Below, piece after piece: positions 1-5,593 of a stretch of DNA of 5,648 bases (position 1 is the stretch's first letter; the number at the start of each line of letters is the position of its first letter). The position numbers were made by a program, and so were the translations under genes. The stretch comes from Candidatus Desantisbacteria bacterium CG2_30_40_21 (GTDB lineage: Bacteria; UBA9089; CG2-30-40-21): assembly GCA_001873945.1 (NCBI GenBank), contig MNYI01000207.1, positions 1 through 5,648 on the forward strand, given 5' to 3'. The notes beneath the pieces were generated by a model. The model made no database searches, was not told where the DNA came from, and worked only from the letters and a program-made list of their open reading frames with translations.

Positions 1-158
1 TGATAAGTTGAATAGTTGATGGGTTGATAAGTGGATGAATTGATAGGAAATGTTTATGAATTATGAATCTGTGTTCCTTTAACCTATAAACTCATCAACT
101 TATCAATCTATCAATTTATGTGTTCTCCGTGGTGAATTACTTTACCTGAGTAGTTACG
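1..158 (+). repeat. Inverted-repeat element, copy A (left end outside the window)
   Basis: This is the same element as copy C in the same orientation. Bases 1-28 are identical to 5421-5448, and 112-158 match 5547-5593 at 46 of 47 positions. The centre 65-87 matches 5480-5502 with one difference. Bases 14-47 and 83-116 are complementary at 28 of 34 positions, so a transcript would fold into a long imperfect hairpin. The right tip TGAGTAGTTACG (147-158) is followed directly by the stop codon of the deacetylase gene (160-162). The hairpin could act as an mRNA 3'-end structure for that gene, but there is no clear T-tract typical of an intrinsic terminator. Confidence 0.8.
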
Positions 159-159
159 A

Positions 160-1185
160 TTAATGTACCAATTCTGACGCTGGCACCACTTCTATTCCCT
201 GAGCCTTTAACAAGGGCATCATCTCATCTAAGACGGCTATAGTTGAATACTTTGTTGCATGACCAATACCAATGGCAGTGCCATTTTTCTTTGCAGTAGC
301 AATCAGGATATTCATCTGTTGCCTGACATGTTTAACATCATTTATATTATCCAGAAACACATCCCTTCTTGCAGCACTGATAGTTTGTTCTTTAGCCAAT
401 CTATAGGCAACGGTTTTTGGGGTGGTCACGCTATCAATGAAATATAACCCCTTGTCTTTAAGTTTATCCATACACAAAGTCATAAGCCTTTTGTCCGCAG
501 TTGCTTTGGACCCCATGTGGTTATTTATTCCCTTAAGATACGGAATATCTTTGATAGCCCCATCTAATTGTCTTGCCACCTCTTTCTCAGACATACCACA
601 CAACAATGCCCATTTATATGGTGAATCATTTTTTCTGTCTGCCATACAAAGGAGATCCTCCTCTGTTATCTTTGAGTTTGAACAAAACTCCATAGGCATA
701 TGAAGCATAACCTCAAACCCACACCGATTTGATAGCTCAGCCGTTTCTTTTGAAGACCTTAATCCGGGAATAATACTAATAGTAAGTGGCTCCTTTATCT
801 TCCACAGTTTACTGACAAACCCACTGGGACAATAACCTGCATCATCTAAGATTATGGCTATTGAGGCAATAATTTTAGTAGCTGTGGCTGGTTGTTCAAG
901 TGTTATTGATGGTATACTCGGAACAGAAGGTAAAGGAAGAGGCAGCACCCCTGTTGGTGTTAAGAATGCCTTCTGTGCCTTTCCCATTTTTTTCGGCAAT
1001 TCTATCCTTTCAGTTGGGATTATCCGCTTCAAAGGGATAACAGCAACCTTTTTCGGGCATACAGTTGGGATGGATCTCCGTTCAATCCCCTGTTGGAGAT
1101 ATTTTAAGGCAACACTAAATATCACTATTGAAAAACACACCGCAAAAATAGTAGCTATAACAAAACCAATCGTATCTTTTTTCAT
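160..1185 (-). CDS. Divergent polysaccharide deacetylase family protein (YibQ-like)
   Basis: The product (341 residues) belongs to the divergent polysaccharide deacetylase family, a branch of the metal-dependent NodB-like fold. A hydrophobic segment at about 6-27 should anchor it, followed by a proline-rich linker to about 100 (LPLPLPSVPSIPS), so the catalytic domain probably lies outside the cytoplasm. Core motifs are IAIILDDAG (D114-D115), ISIIPGLRSS, VMLHMPME (H162), GINNHMGSKAT (219-229, with H223), YFIDSVT (D251) and AIGIGHA (304-310). D114 and the two histidines are the likely metal site by family analogy. The substrate of the family is not settled. The start ATG 1185 is the only sensible one in frame; GGAGG in the tail of the upstream gene is 17 nt away, too far for normal use, so expression may rely on termination-reinitiation. 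The stop codon touches repeat copy A, but the C-terminus (GIEVVPASELV) ends where the family normally ends. Confidence 0.88.
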   Translation of the reverse strand: MKKDTIGFVIATIFAVCFSIVIFSVALKYLQQGIERRSIPTVCPKKVAVIPLKRIIPTERIELPKKMGKAQKAFLTPTGVLPLPLPSVPSIPSITLEQPATATKIIASIAIILDDAGYCPSGFVSKLWKIKEPLTISIIPGLRSSKETAELSNRCGFEVMLHMPMEFCSNSKITEEDLLCMADRKNDSPYKWALLCGMSEKEVARQLDGAIKDIPYLKGINNHMGSKATADKRLMTLCMDKLKDKGLYFIDSVTTPKTVAYRLAKEQTISAARRDVFLDNINDVKHVRQQMNILIATAKKNGTAIGIGHATKYSTIAVLDEMMPLLKAQGIEVVPASELVH

Positions 1186-1198
1186 AACAATATTTTAT

Positions 1199-2320
1199 TC
1201 ATCCTCCATTACATTGATGCTTAATTATCTCCCCAGCCCTCACAGCAGCATTTGGTTTTGACAGTTTGATGGCATTTTCCTGCATTTCTAATAATATTTC
1301 TGGATTTCGAAGCAGTTTATTAACCACATCATCTACCTCACTCTCATGAGGTACCATTATTGCCGCACCTCGTTTTATTAGGTACCTGCTATTTCGTTCC
1401 TCTTGCCCAGGAATAGGGTTAACAATAATCATGGGCAGTCCGCAGCAAAGACTTTCCGAAGCCGTTAGCCCGCCTGGCTTACTGATAAGAATATCTGCTG
1501 CCTGCATTAACTCAGAAACATTATGAGTATAGCCATAAATCCTCATAGGTCTTTTTATTTGTCTGGCTAATCTTTCTAATTTTCGCTGAAGGCTTATGTT
1601 CTTTCCAGTAACAACAATTATCTGAAAAAGCTGTGGCAATAGATTCAGATAGGTTATAATCTTTTCCATGGGACCTATCCCATGATTACCACCCATAATA
1701 AGAATAGTTGGTAAATCTTCTAATTTCAGCCTTTCCCTGACAACCCTTTTATCCTCAATTGATGCAAAGGCAGAGGAAACAGGTATGCCAGTAACCTCAA
1801 TACGATTTGCCAATATCCCCTGGTGCATTAATTTATCAGCTGTTTCTGAATTAGCCACCAGATAACAGGAAACATTGGAATGCAACCAATAAGCATGAAT
1901 ATCAAAATCTGTAGTAATAGCTATCAATGGCAGACCATTCATGCTATTTTTCTTCAAGGCAGAAAACACTCCACAAGAGAAGGCATGGGTACAGACTACA
2001 GCATCTGGTTGGAAACCATTAAACACCTTCTTTTTCAATCTTTTCGATTTTAATGTATCAAATATCTCCTTCAATTTAGCTGTAAGATTAATTATCTTTG
2101 GGTTATCATAAAGATATTCCCAAACAAAAGGGTCTGATTTTATCAATTCAATATATGATCGTAAGATTATTCCCTTAACTATAGGCGAAAAATAGCCTGA
2201 GGCATCTATGGAAAGGAATGAGACTTCCGGCAACTCTTGTTGCAGCACATCCCTGACTGCATCAGCAGCAATTTTATGCCCTGAGTTTTCAGCTACATAT
2301 GAAAAAATAATGTGCTTCAT
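1199..2320 (-). CDS. MGDG-synthase-type glycosyltransferase (GT28 fold), probable diacylglycerol glycosyltransferase
   Basis: This 373-residue protein has the two-domain GT-B layout of the MGDG synthase / UgtP family, which transfer galactose or glucose from a UDP-sugar to diacylglycerol at the inner membrane face. The N-terminal domain starts with the strand KHIIFSYVAENSGH, carrying the family SGH (13-15) and AA just after. TDFDIHAYW (137-145) is the counterpart of the conserved TDF/Y-xxH motif. The C-terminal nucleotide-sugar domain shows ILIMGGNHGIGPM (207-218), KPGGLTASES (281-290) and PIPGQEERN (302-310). The frame begins at TTG 2323, but GAGG (2327-2330) is 6 nt from ATG 2320, so I chose 2320. 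It sits 43 bp after pgsA and 13 bp before the deacetylase. Membrane glycolipid synthesis is the likely role; the sugar and the acceptor cannot be read from sequence, and MurG-like or other lipid acceptors remain possible. Confidence 0.85.
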   Translation of the reverse strand: MKHIIFSYVAENSGHKIAADAVRDVLQQELPEVSFLSIDASGYFSPIVKGIILRSYIELIKSDPFVWEYLYDNPKIINLTAKLKEIFDTLKSKRLKKKVFNGFQPDAVVCTHAFSCGVFSALKKNSMNGLPLIAITTDFDIHAYWLHSNVSCYLVANSETADKLMHQGILANRIEVTGIPVSSAFASIEDKRVVRERLKLEDLPTILIMGGNHGIGPMEKIITYLNLLPQLFQIIVVTGKNISLQRKLERLARQIKRPMRIYGYTHNVSELMQAADILISKPGGLTASESLCCGLPMIIVNPIPGQEERNSRYLIKRGAAIMVPHESEVDDVVNKLLRNPEILLEMQENAIKLSKPNAAVRAGEIIKHQCNGG

Positions 2321-2363
2321 CAATACCCTCGGAATGTAATCGCTCAGCCTCAGCTATCCCACA

Positions 2364-2912
2364 TCAACATGATGAAAGTTTTTTGCTGCCACGAAGGATG
2401 TAATCAACAGTAGAGATAATGGTTACAGCCACAGTTAAAAAGATTATCCAACGAAGGTACTGATATGGAAGGTTTATCAAACAAAGAAGAATGGTTATCA
2501 TCTGGAAAAATGTAGTCATCTTGCCCAGAATGCTTGGATTAAGATTGTTTTTTTTCGTACTGAAAAGATAAACAACCAACCATCCTATCAAGATAATAAA
2601 CTCCCGACCGACCACCAACATACTCACCCATAAAGGAATCTTATTTACAAAGCTTAACCCTAAAAAGATAAAGGCTGAAACCAAAAGCAGCTTATCAGCC
2701 AGTGGATCCAAAAATATTCCCAGTGATGTTTGCTGATTGAATGTCCGTGCAATAAACCCATCAAGGGCATCTGTAAGAATACAAAAAATAAAAACACCGA
2801 GTGCTGCATATTGAAACATCAGCATAGATTTATAATATCCATAGGTTACAAAAATAACAAACACAGGTACCAATAATATGCGAAGGATCGTGATCCTGTT
2901 TGCCAGAGTCAT
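2364..2912 (-). CDS. pgsA: CDP-diacylglycerol--glycerol-3-phosphate 3-phosphatidyltransferase (PgsA)
   Basis: PgsA is an integral membrane enzyme that transfers the phosphatidyl group of CDP-diacylglycerol to glycerol-3-phosphate, the committed step to phosphatidylglycerol. The CDP-alcohol phosphotransferase signature D(x2)DG(x2)AR(x8)G(x3)D(x3)D is complete: D48, D51-G52, A55-R56, G65, D69 and D73. The opening MTLANRITILRILLVPVF is typical of PgsA, and several hydrophobic segments follow. The length of 182 residues is normal. The open frame starts at ATG 2942, but those ten extra codons (MYFMNGGDKN) are not PgsA-like and seem to come from the end of repeat copy B. GGTGAT (2919-2924) lies 6 nt before ATG 2912, so I chose 2912. 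Substrate choice rests on family resemblance; other CDP-alcohol transferases share the signature. Confidence 0.9.
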   Translation of the reverse strand: MTLANRITILRILLVPVFVIFVTYGYYKSMLMFQYAALGVFIFCILTDALDGFIARTFNQQTSLGIFLDPLADKLLLVSAFIFLGLSFVNKIPLWVSMLVVGREFIILIGWLVVYLFSTKKNNLNPSILGKMTTFFQMITILLCLINLPYQYLRWIIFLTVAVTIISTVDYILRGSKKLSSC

Positions 2913-2918
2913 ATTTTT

Positions 2919-2924
2919 ATCACC
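2919..2924 (-). promoter_or_regulatory. Ribosome binding site that decides the pgsA start
   Basis: The minus strand reads GGTGAT within GGCGGTGAT, part of the extended Shine-Dalgarno sequence, 6 nt before ATG 2912. No comparable site precedes ATG 2942, whose upstream DNA is repeat sequence. Confidence 0.6.
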
Positions 2925-2938
2925 GCCATTCATGAAAT

Positions 2939-3075
2939 ACATAAGCTGATAGGTTGATGAATTGATGAGTTGATAGGTTAAAGGACATACAGATTCATCA
3001 ACCTATCAACTCATCAACCTATCAACTCATCAACCTATCAACTTATAAACCCTTCGTGTCTTTGTGCCTTTGTAG
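2939..3075 (-). repeat. Inverted-repeat element, copy B (opposite orientation, degenerate ends)
   Basis: This copy fills the space between the transglycosylase and pgsA genes and runs opposite to copies A and C. Its centre (2973-2996, minus strand) matches the others apart from a one-base insertion near the middle. Its left tip follows the transglycosylase TAA as TAACTACAAAGGCAC, lacking about 7 nt present in copy C. Its right tip, TTATGTATTTC, still resembles TTATGTGTTCTCC of the other copies and then runs into pgsA. One arm has four 8-bp units (2946-2977) and the other seven (2994-3049). The ends lack the 12-bp TGAGTAGTTACG tip, so this copy is probably old and immobile. Confidence 0.75.
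2994..3049 (+). repeat. Seven tandem 8-bp units with 16-bp alternation
   Basis: The units are TTCATCAA, then CCTATCAA and CTCATCAA alternating through 3041, then CTTATAAA. The alternation gives a 16-bp higher-order repeat, CCTATCAACTCATCAA. The opposite arm (2946-2977) has four units of the complementary type (CTGATAGG, TTGATGAA, TTGATGAG, TTGATAGG). This is the most regular array in the window and suggests unit duplication by slippage or unequal exchange within the element arm. Confidence 0.85.
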
Positions 3076-3678
3076 TTAATTTTCCTTCTGCCTGAACTGC
3101 AACATCCCTTTCACCTGTTGTACATTCTTAAACCATTCGTAATGGAGCATTACCTTTTGGACAAACCCCTTAGTTTCTTCAAAGGGTATTTGAACAACAG
3201 CACCATCTGTATCTATTTTTTTTTCAGCCAACCATTTTTGCACATTAGCCGAACCGCCGTTATATGCAGCAAGGGCAAGATACACATCTCCATTAAACTG
3301 CTTTTTCAATCTTGCAAGATAATAAAGCCCTATTTTGATATTTATTTCTGGATTGTTCAGATCAGAGGCAACAAAAGGCTTTATCTTTAGCCTTCTTGCC
3401 ATTTCTTTTCCTGTTTCAGGCATAATCTGCATCAACCCAATTGCACCTCTATTTGATTGAGCATAGGCTTGAAAGTTCGATTCTACCTTAATAACAGCAG
3501 AGGCTAAAAGTGGGTCAAGCTCATATATCTCACTATACTTATAAATAAGTTCCTTATAGAATACAGGGCTTACCATATCCCAGAACCAATCAGAATTGGA
3601 CAGAAAAATAAATGTAACTAAGAGTACAATTAACCCTAAAATCAAAGAATTAAATATGCCTATTATGGTAATCTTCAT
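3076..3678 (-). CDS. Membrane-anchored lytic transglycosylase, Slt family (GH23)
   Basis: The product is a 200-residue murein lytic transglycosylase. Enzymes of this family cleave the MurNAc-GlcNAc bond in peptidoglycan, leaving a 1,6-anhydro end. One hydrophobic segment at about 5-27 would anchor or export the protein, with the catalytic domain outside the cytoplasm. The Slt signature is complete: SAVIKVESNF with catalytic E66, GAIGLMQIMPETG (79-90), ALAAYNGG (135-142) and the late IPFEETKGFVQKV (164-176). The frame could open at TTG 3705, but the ATG at 3678 forms an ATGA overlap with the miaB stop, the classic arrangement of coupled genes, so I chose it. The TAA stop lies against copy B of the repeat. 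The catalytic domain has the size of small Slt-like proteins such as Bacillus YjbJ; no LysM or other wall-binding domain is present. Confidence 0.92.
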   Translation of the reverse strand: MKITIIGIFNSLILGLIVLLVTFIFLSNSDWFWDMVSPVFYKELIYKYSEIYELDPLLASAVIKVESNFQAYAQSNRGAIGLMQIMPETGKEMARRLKIKPFVASDLNNPEINIKIGLYYLARLKKQFNGDVYLALAAYNGGSANVQKWLAEKKIDTDGAVVQIPFEETKGFVQKVMLHYEWFKNVQQVKGMLQFRQKEN

Positions 3679-5018
3679 TCGTCCACAAACTCTCCTTGTA
3701 AGCAATAATTATCTGCCTTAACAATTCTTACAATGCCAATATCCCCTATTTTGTGAATCTTTGTAGAAACAACTACAACCTTATCACCCCTTGTTCGCCC
3801 AAGTAAAGAGCCATCATCTTTCGGATTTTTTTCATCAAGCAAAATCTCTTGCACCCCACCAACCATATCCTGATTTATTTGTAGAGTAATATCCTTTTGC
3901 ATATCCAATAACTCTTTTAATCTCCGGATTTTTTCTTCTTCAGGCACTTGATCTTGAAATTTACAGGCAGGGGTACCCTCTCTTGGAGAATACTTAAAAC
4001 AGAAGGCTGTATCAAATCTTAACTCTCCTACCAACCGCATAGTATCATCAAAGTCATTCATTGTCTCACCAGGGAAACCTACAATCAGATCAGTGGTAAT
4101 AGACGGGCATGAACATTTCTGACGAATTTTATCCACTATCCGTTTATAGTGATCAATCGTATATCCCCTTTTCATAAGCCCTAAAATACGATCTGACCCA
4201 GATTGAACCGGCAAATGGAAATGTTCACAAACCTTTGGCAATTCAGAGAATATATCCACTAAATCCGCAGTAATATCCCTTGGGTGTGATGTAAGAAAAC
4301 GGATTCTCATCAATCCATCAATGGCATGAACACCCTTAAGCAATGCACGAAAGCTCTCATCAATATCGCGACCATACGCAAGTATATTTTGACCTAAAAG
4401 GGTTATTTCCTTGCAACCTGACTTTATCAATTCCTCTATTTCTCTTATTATCTCTATCTTACCCCTGCTTCTTGGTTTGCCACGCACAAAGGGTACAATA
4501 CAATAAGAGCAATAGTTGTCGCACCCAAGAATAACCGCAAGATAAGATTTTAATCCCTTTTCAGGGATAGTGGAAGGATACAGACAAGAAGATTCCCCTG
4601 TATAAATCCTTTTTCTCCCCTCCACTTTAAGAATATTGGGCAATTCAGTAATCATACTTGTCCCAAGAACAAAATCTATTTCAGGGAATCTTTGTGTCAG
4701 TTTATTTCCAAGTCGCTGTGCCATACAACCACACACAGCTATTCTTATATCCGGAGTAATTTTTTTCCTGACAGCTAATCTTCCGAGTTTACTTAAGACC
4801 TTATCCTCTGCATGCTTGCGGATACTACAGGTATTAATCAAGATAAAAGAGGCACAGTCTTCATCTGTTGTTAATTCATACCCCTCAGCCTCTAAGATAC
4901 GGGATATAACAACTGAATCATACCTATTCATCTGACAGCCATAAGTAATGATATGTGCCTTCTTTTTCTGTTTCAATCCACGCTCAAAGAGCGACATTTT
5001 ATCACTATGGGTAAACAT
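3675..5018 (-). CDS. miaB: tRNA-2-methylthio-N6-dimethylallyladenosine synthase MiaB
   Basis: MiaB is a radical-SAM enzyme that adds a methylthio group to i6A at position 37 of tRNAs reading UNN codons, using two iron-sulfur clusters. The N-terminal methylthiotransferase domain shows YGCQMN (C28), INTCSIR (C64) and VCGCMAQR (C98), the three auxiliary-cluster cysteines. The radical-SAM motif GCDNYCSYC gives C166, C170 and C173. Later motifs include TSHPRD, HLPVQSGSD and DLIVGFPGET, and a TRAM domain fills about 383-447 (GRTRGDKVVVV). The YGCQMN and NTCSIR motifs and TRAM sequence favour MiaB over RimO or MtaB. The length of 447 residues is normal. The frame opens with GTG at 5033, but AGGTGGTGA ends 8 nt before the ATG at 5018, so I chose that start; ATG 4997 is also possible. 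The ribosome binding site overlaps the HU stop codon. The stop overlaps the next gene by 4 bp. Confidence 0.95.
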   Translation of the reverse strand: MFTHSDKMSLFERGLKQKKKAHIITYGCQMNRYDSVVISRILEAEGYELTTDEDCASFILINTCSIRKHAEDKVLSKLGRLAVRKKITPDIRIAVCGCMAQRLGNKLTQRFPEIDFVLGTSMITELPNILKVEGRKRIYTGESSCLYPSTIPEKGLKSYLAVILGCDNYCSYCIVPFVRGKPRSRGKIEIIREIEELIKSGCKEITLLGQNILAYGRDIDESFRALLKGVHAIDGLMRIRFLTSHPRDITADLVDIFSELPKVCEHFHLPVQSGSDRILGLMKRGYTIDHYKRIVDKIRQKCSCPSITTDLIVGFPGETMNDFDDTMRLVGELRFDTAFCFKYSPREGTPACKFQDQVPEEEKIRRLKELLDMQKDITLQINQDMVGGVQEILLDEKNPKDDGSLLGRTRGDKVVVVSTKIHKIGDIGIVRIVKADNYCLQGEFVDE

Positions 5019-5025
5019 GCAACAA

Positions 5026-5035
5026 GTCACCACCT
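5026..5035 (-). promoter_or_regulatory. Ribosome binding site of miaB, overlapping the HU stop codon
   Basis: The minus strand reads AGGTGGTGAC, close to the AGGAGGTGA consensus, ending about 8 nt before ATG 5018. Its first bases are part of the TAG stop of the HU gene (5036-5034). Ribosomes finishing HU would therefore uncover or reload at this site, which suggests coupled translation. Confidence 0.6.
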
Positions 5036-5312
5036 AAAAATCAGCCACGCGCTCCTTCATTACTTTTCCAGGCTTAAAGGTAGTAACTCTTTTAGATTCA
5101 ATGGGAACAACCGTACCAGTTCTGGGATTTCTTCCAACCCTTGATTTTCTGGATTTTACCTTGAATATTCCAAAGTCCCTTAATTCCACCTTATCTCCGG
5201 CTGCTAATGCCTCAGTAATCCCATCCAGCATACCCTCAACCACATTTTTGACATCACCCTGTGTTAATCCTGTCTGCTGTGCAATCTTTACAACCAAGTC
5301 TCGCTTTGTCAT
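5034..5312 (-). CDS. HU/IHF-family nucleoid DNA-binding protein
   Basis: This is a small basic protein of 92 residues, the usual length for HU and IHF subunits. Proteins of this family dimerise, bend DNA and organise the nucleoid. The N-terminal helices (MTKRDLVVKIAQQTGL) are followed by the beta segment RDFGIFKVK (about 45-53) and the arm with GRNPRTG (60-66), whose proline (63) is the intercalating residue known from the family. The C-terminal FKPGK (79-83) is also typical. An earlier in-frame ATG at 5318 lies only 1 nt from the AGGAGG ribosome binding site, while the ATG at 5312 lies 7 nt away, so I chose 5312. It is the first gene of the cluster, with miaB 15 bp downstream. The sequence does not let me decide between HU and IHF, so I give no symbol. 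Confidence 0.95.
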   Translation of the reverse strand: MTKRDLVVKIAQQTGLTQGDVKNVVEGMLDGITEALAAGDKVELRDFGIFKVKSRKSRVGRNPRTGTVVPIESKRVTTFKPGKVMKERVADF

Positions 5313-5319
5313 AAACATT

Positions 5320-5325
5320 CCTCCT
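5320..5325 (-). promoter_or_regulatory. Ribosome binding site of the HU/IHF gene
   Basis: Read on the minus strand this is AGGAGG, a full match to the anti-Shine-Dalgarno core. It lies 1 nt from the first ATG (5318) and 7 nt from the second (5312), which decides the start in favour of the second. The strength of the site fits an abundant nucleoid protein. Confidence 0.8.
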
Positions 5326-5341
5326 TATTGAAATAATAGGA

Positions 5342-5347
5342 ATTATA
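5342..5347 (-). promoter_or_regulatory. Candidate -10 box of the cluster promoter
   Basis: The minus strand reads TATAAT here, about 30 nt upstream of the chosen HU start. This would give a short leader containing the ribosome binding site. No convincing -35 box lies 16-18 bp upstream (the sequence there is around TGTCTT), and the surrounding DNA is AT-rich, so the match may be chance. It is the best promoter candidate for the whole minus-strand cluster. It lies between copy C of the repeat and the first gene. Confidence 0.35.
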
Positions 5348-5370
5348 AGTCCTATAAGTCCTATAAGACA
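5344..5370 (+). repeat. 9-bp tandem repeat, three units, in the HU leader
   Basis: Three consecutive units read TATAAGTCC (5344-5352), TATAAGTCC (5353-5361) and TATAAGACA (5362-5370). The first two are identical and the third differs at two of its last three bases. The repeat overlaps the candidate -10 box and fills the place where the -35 box and spacer would be. It could be an operator for a repeated binding protein or a simple replication-slippage repeat; the sequence does not decide. Confidence 0.7.
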
Positions 5371-5381
5371 TATTCTTTAAT

Positions 5382-5593
5382 CGTAACTACTCACCACAAA
5401 GGCATGAAGACACAAAAAGTTGATAAGTTGAATAGTTGATGGGTTGATGGGTTGGAAAGGGAAGGGTTTGTAGGTTTATGAATCTGTATTCCTTTAACCT
5501 ATAAACCTATAAACCCATCAACTCATCAACCAACCTATCAACCTATCAATTTATGTGTTCTCCGTGGTGAATTGCTTTACCTGAGTAGTTACG
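5382..5593 (+). repeat. Complete inverted-repeat element, copy C (MITE-like)
   Basis: This 212-bp non-coding element lies just upstream of the cluster promoter region. It begins with CGTAACTACTCA (5382-5393) and ends with the perfect reverse complement TGAGTAGTTACG (5582-5593). Weaker complementarity extends out to CTTTA/TAAAG at 5375 and 5600. Inside the tips, CACCACAAAGG on the left faces CACCACGG on the right strand, so the terminal repeats run about 35-45 nt with a 12-nt insertion in the right one. The arms are made of 8-bp units: TTGATRRG on the left, CYYATCAA on the right. The centre (5480-5502) is conserved in all copies. No open frame of note is inside, so any movement would need a transposase from elsewhere. 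Confidence 0.8.

Noticed and set aside
65..160. Intrinsic terminator after the deacetylase gene
   Set aside because: The repeat forms a long AT-rich imperfect hairpin but is not followed by a T-tract in the direction of transcription, so it is not a canonical terminator.
1184..1204. Six-codon frame MNKILL between the glycosyltransferase and the deacetylase, ending in an ATGA overlap
   Set aside because: Its ATG directly follows GGAGG with no spacer, so initiation there is unlikely, and a six-residue peptide cannot be supported from sequence alone.
259..1261. Plus-strand open frames at 259-447, 422-703 and 854-1261
   Set aside because: They lie opposite the deacetylase gene, which has clear family motifs, and their translations show no recognisable domain.
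160..5312. A new defence or biosynthetic system made by the six genes
   Set aside because: All six fall into well-known families with general cellular roles, and no nuclease, toxin, reverse transcriptase or secondary-metabolite enzyme is present.
3118..5331. Plus-strand open frames opposite the transglycosylase, miaB and HU genes
   Set aside because: Each is the shadow of a minus-strand gene with complete family motifs; none has a convincing ribosome binding site or domain.
5326..5340. Short palindrome CCTTATT / AATAATAGG in the HU leader as an operator
   Set aside because: The two halves match only partly and the region is AT-rich, so the symmetry is within what chance would give.
5375..5593. 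CRISPR array, because of the many short repeats
   Set aside because: The units are 8 bp and contiguous with no unique spacers, and the arms are inverted around a single centre. No cas gene is present.
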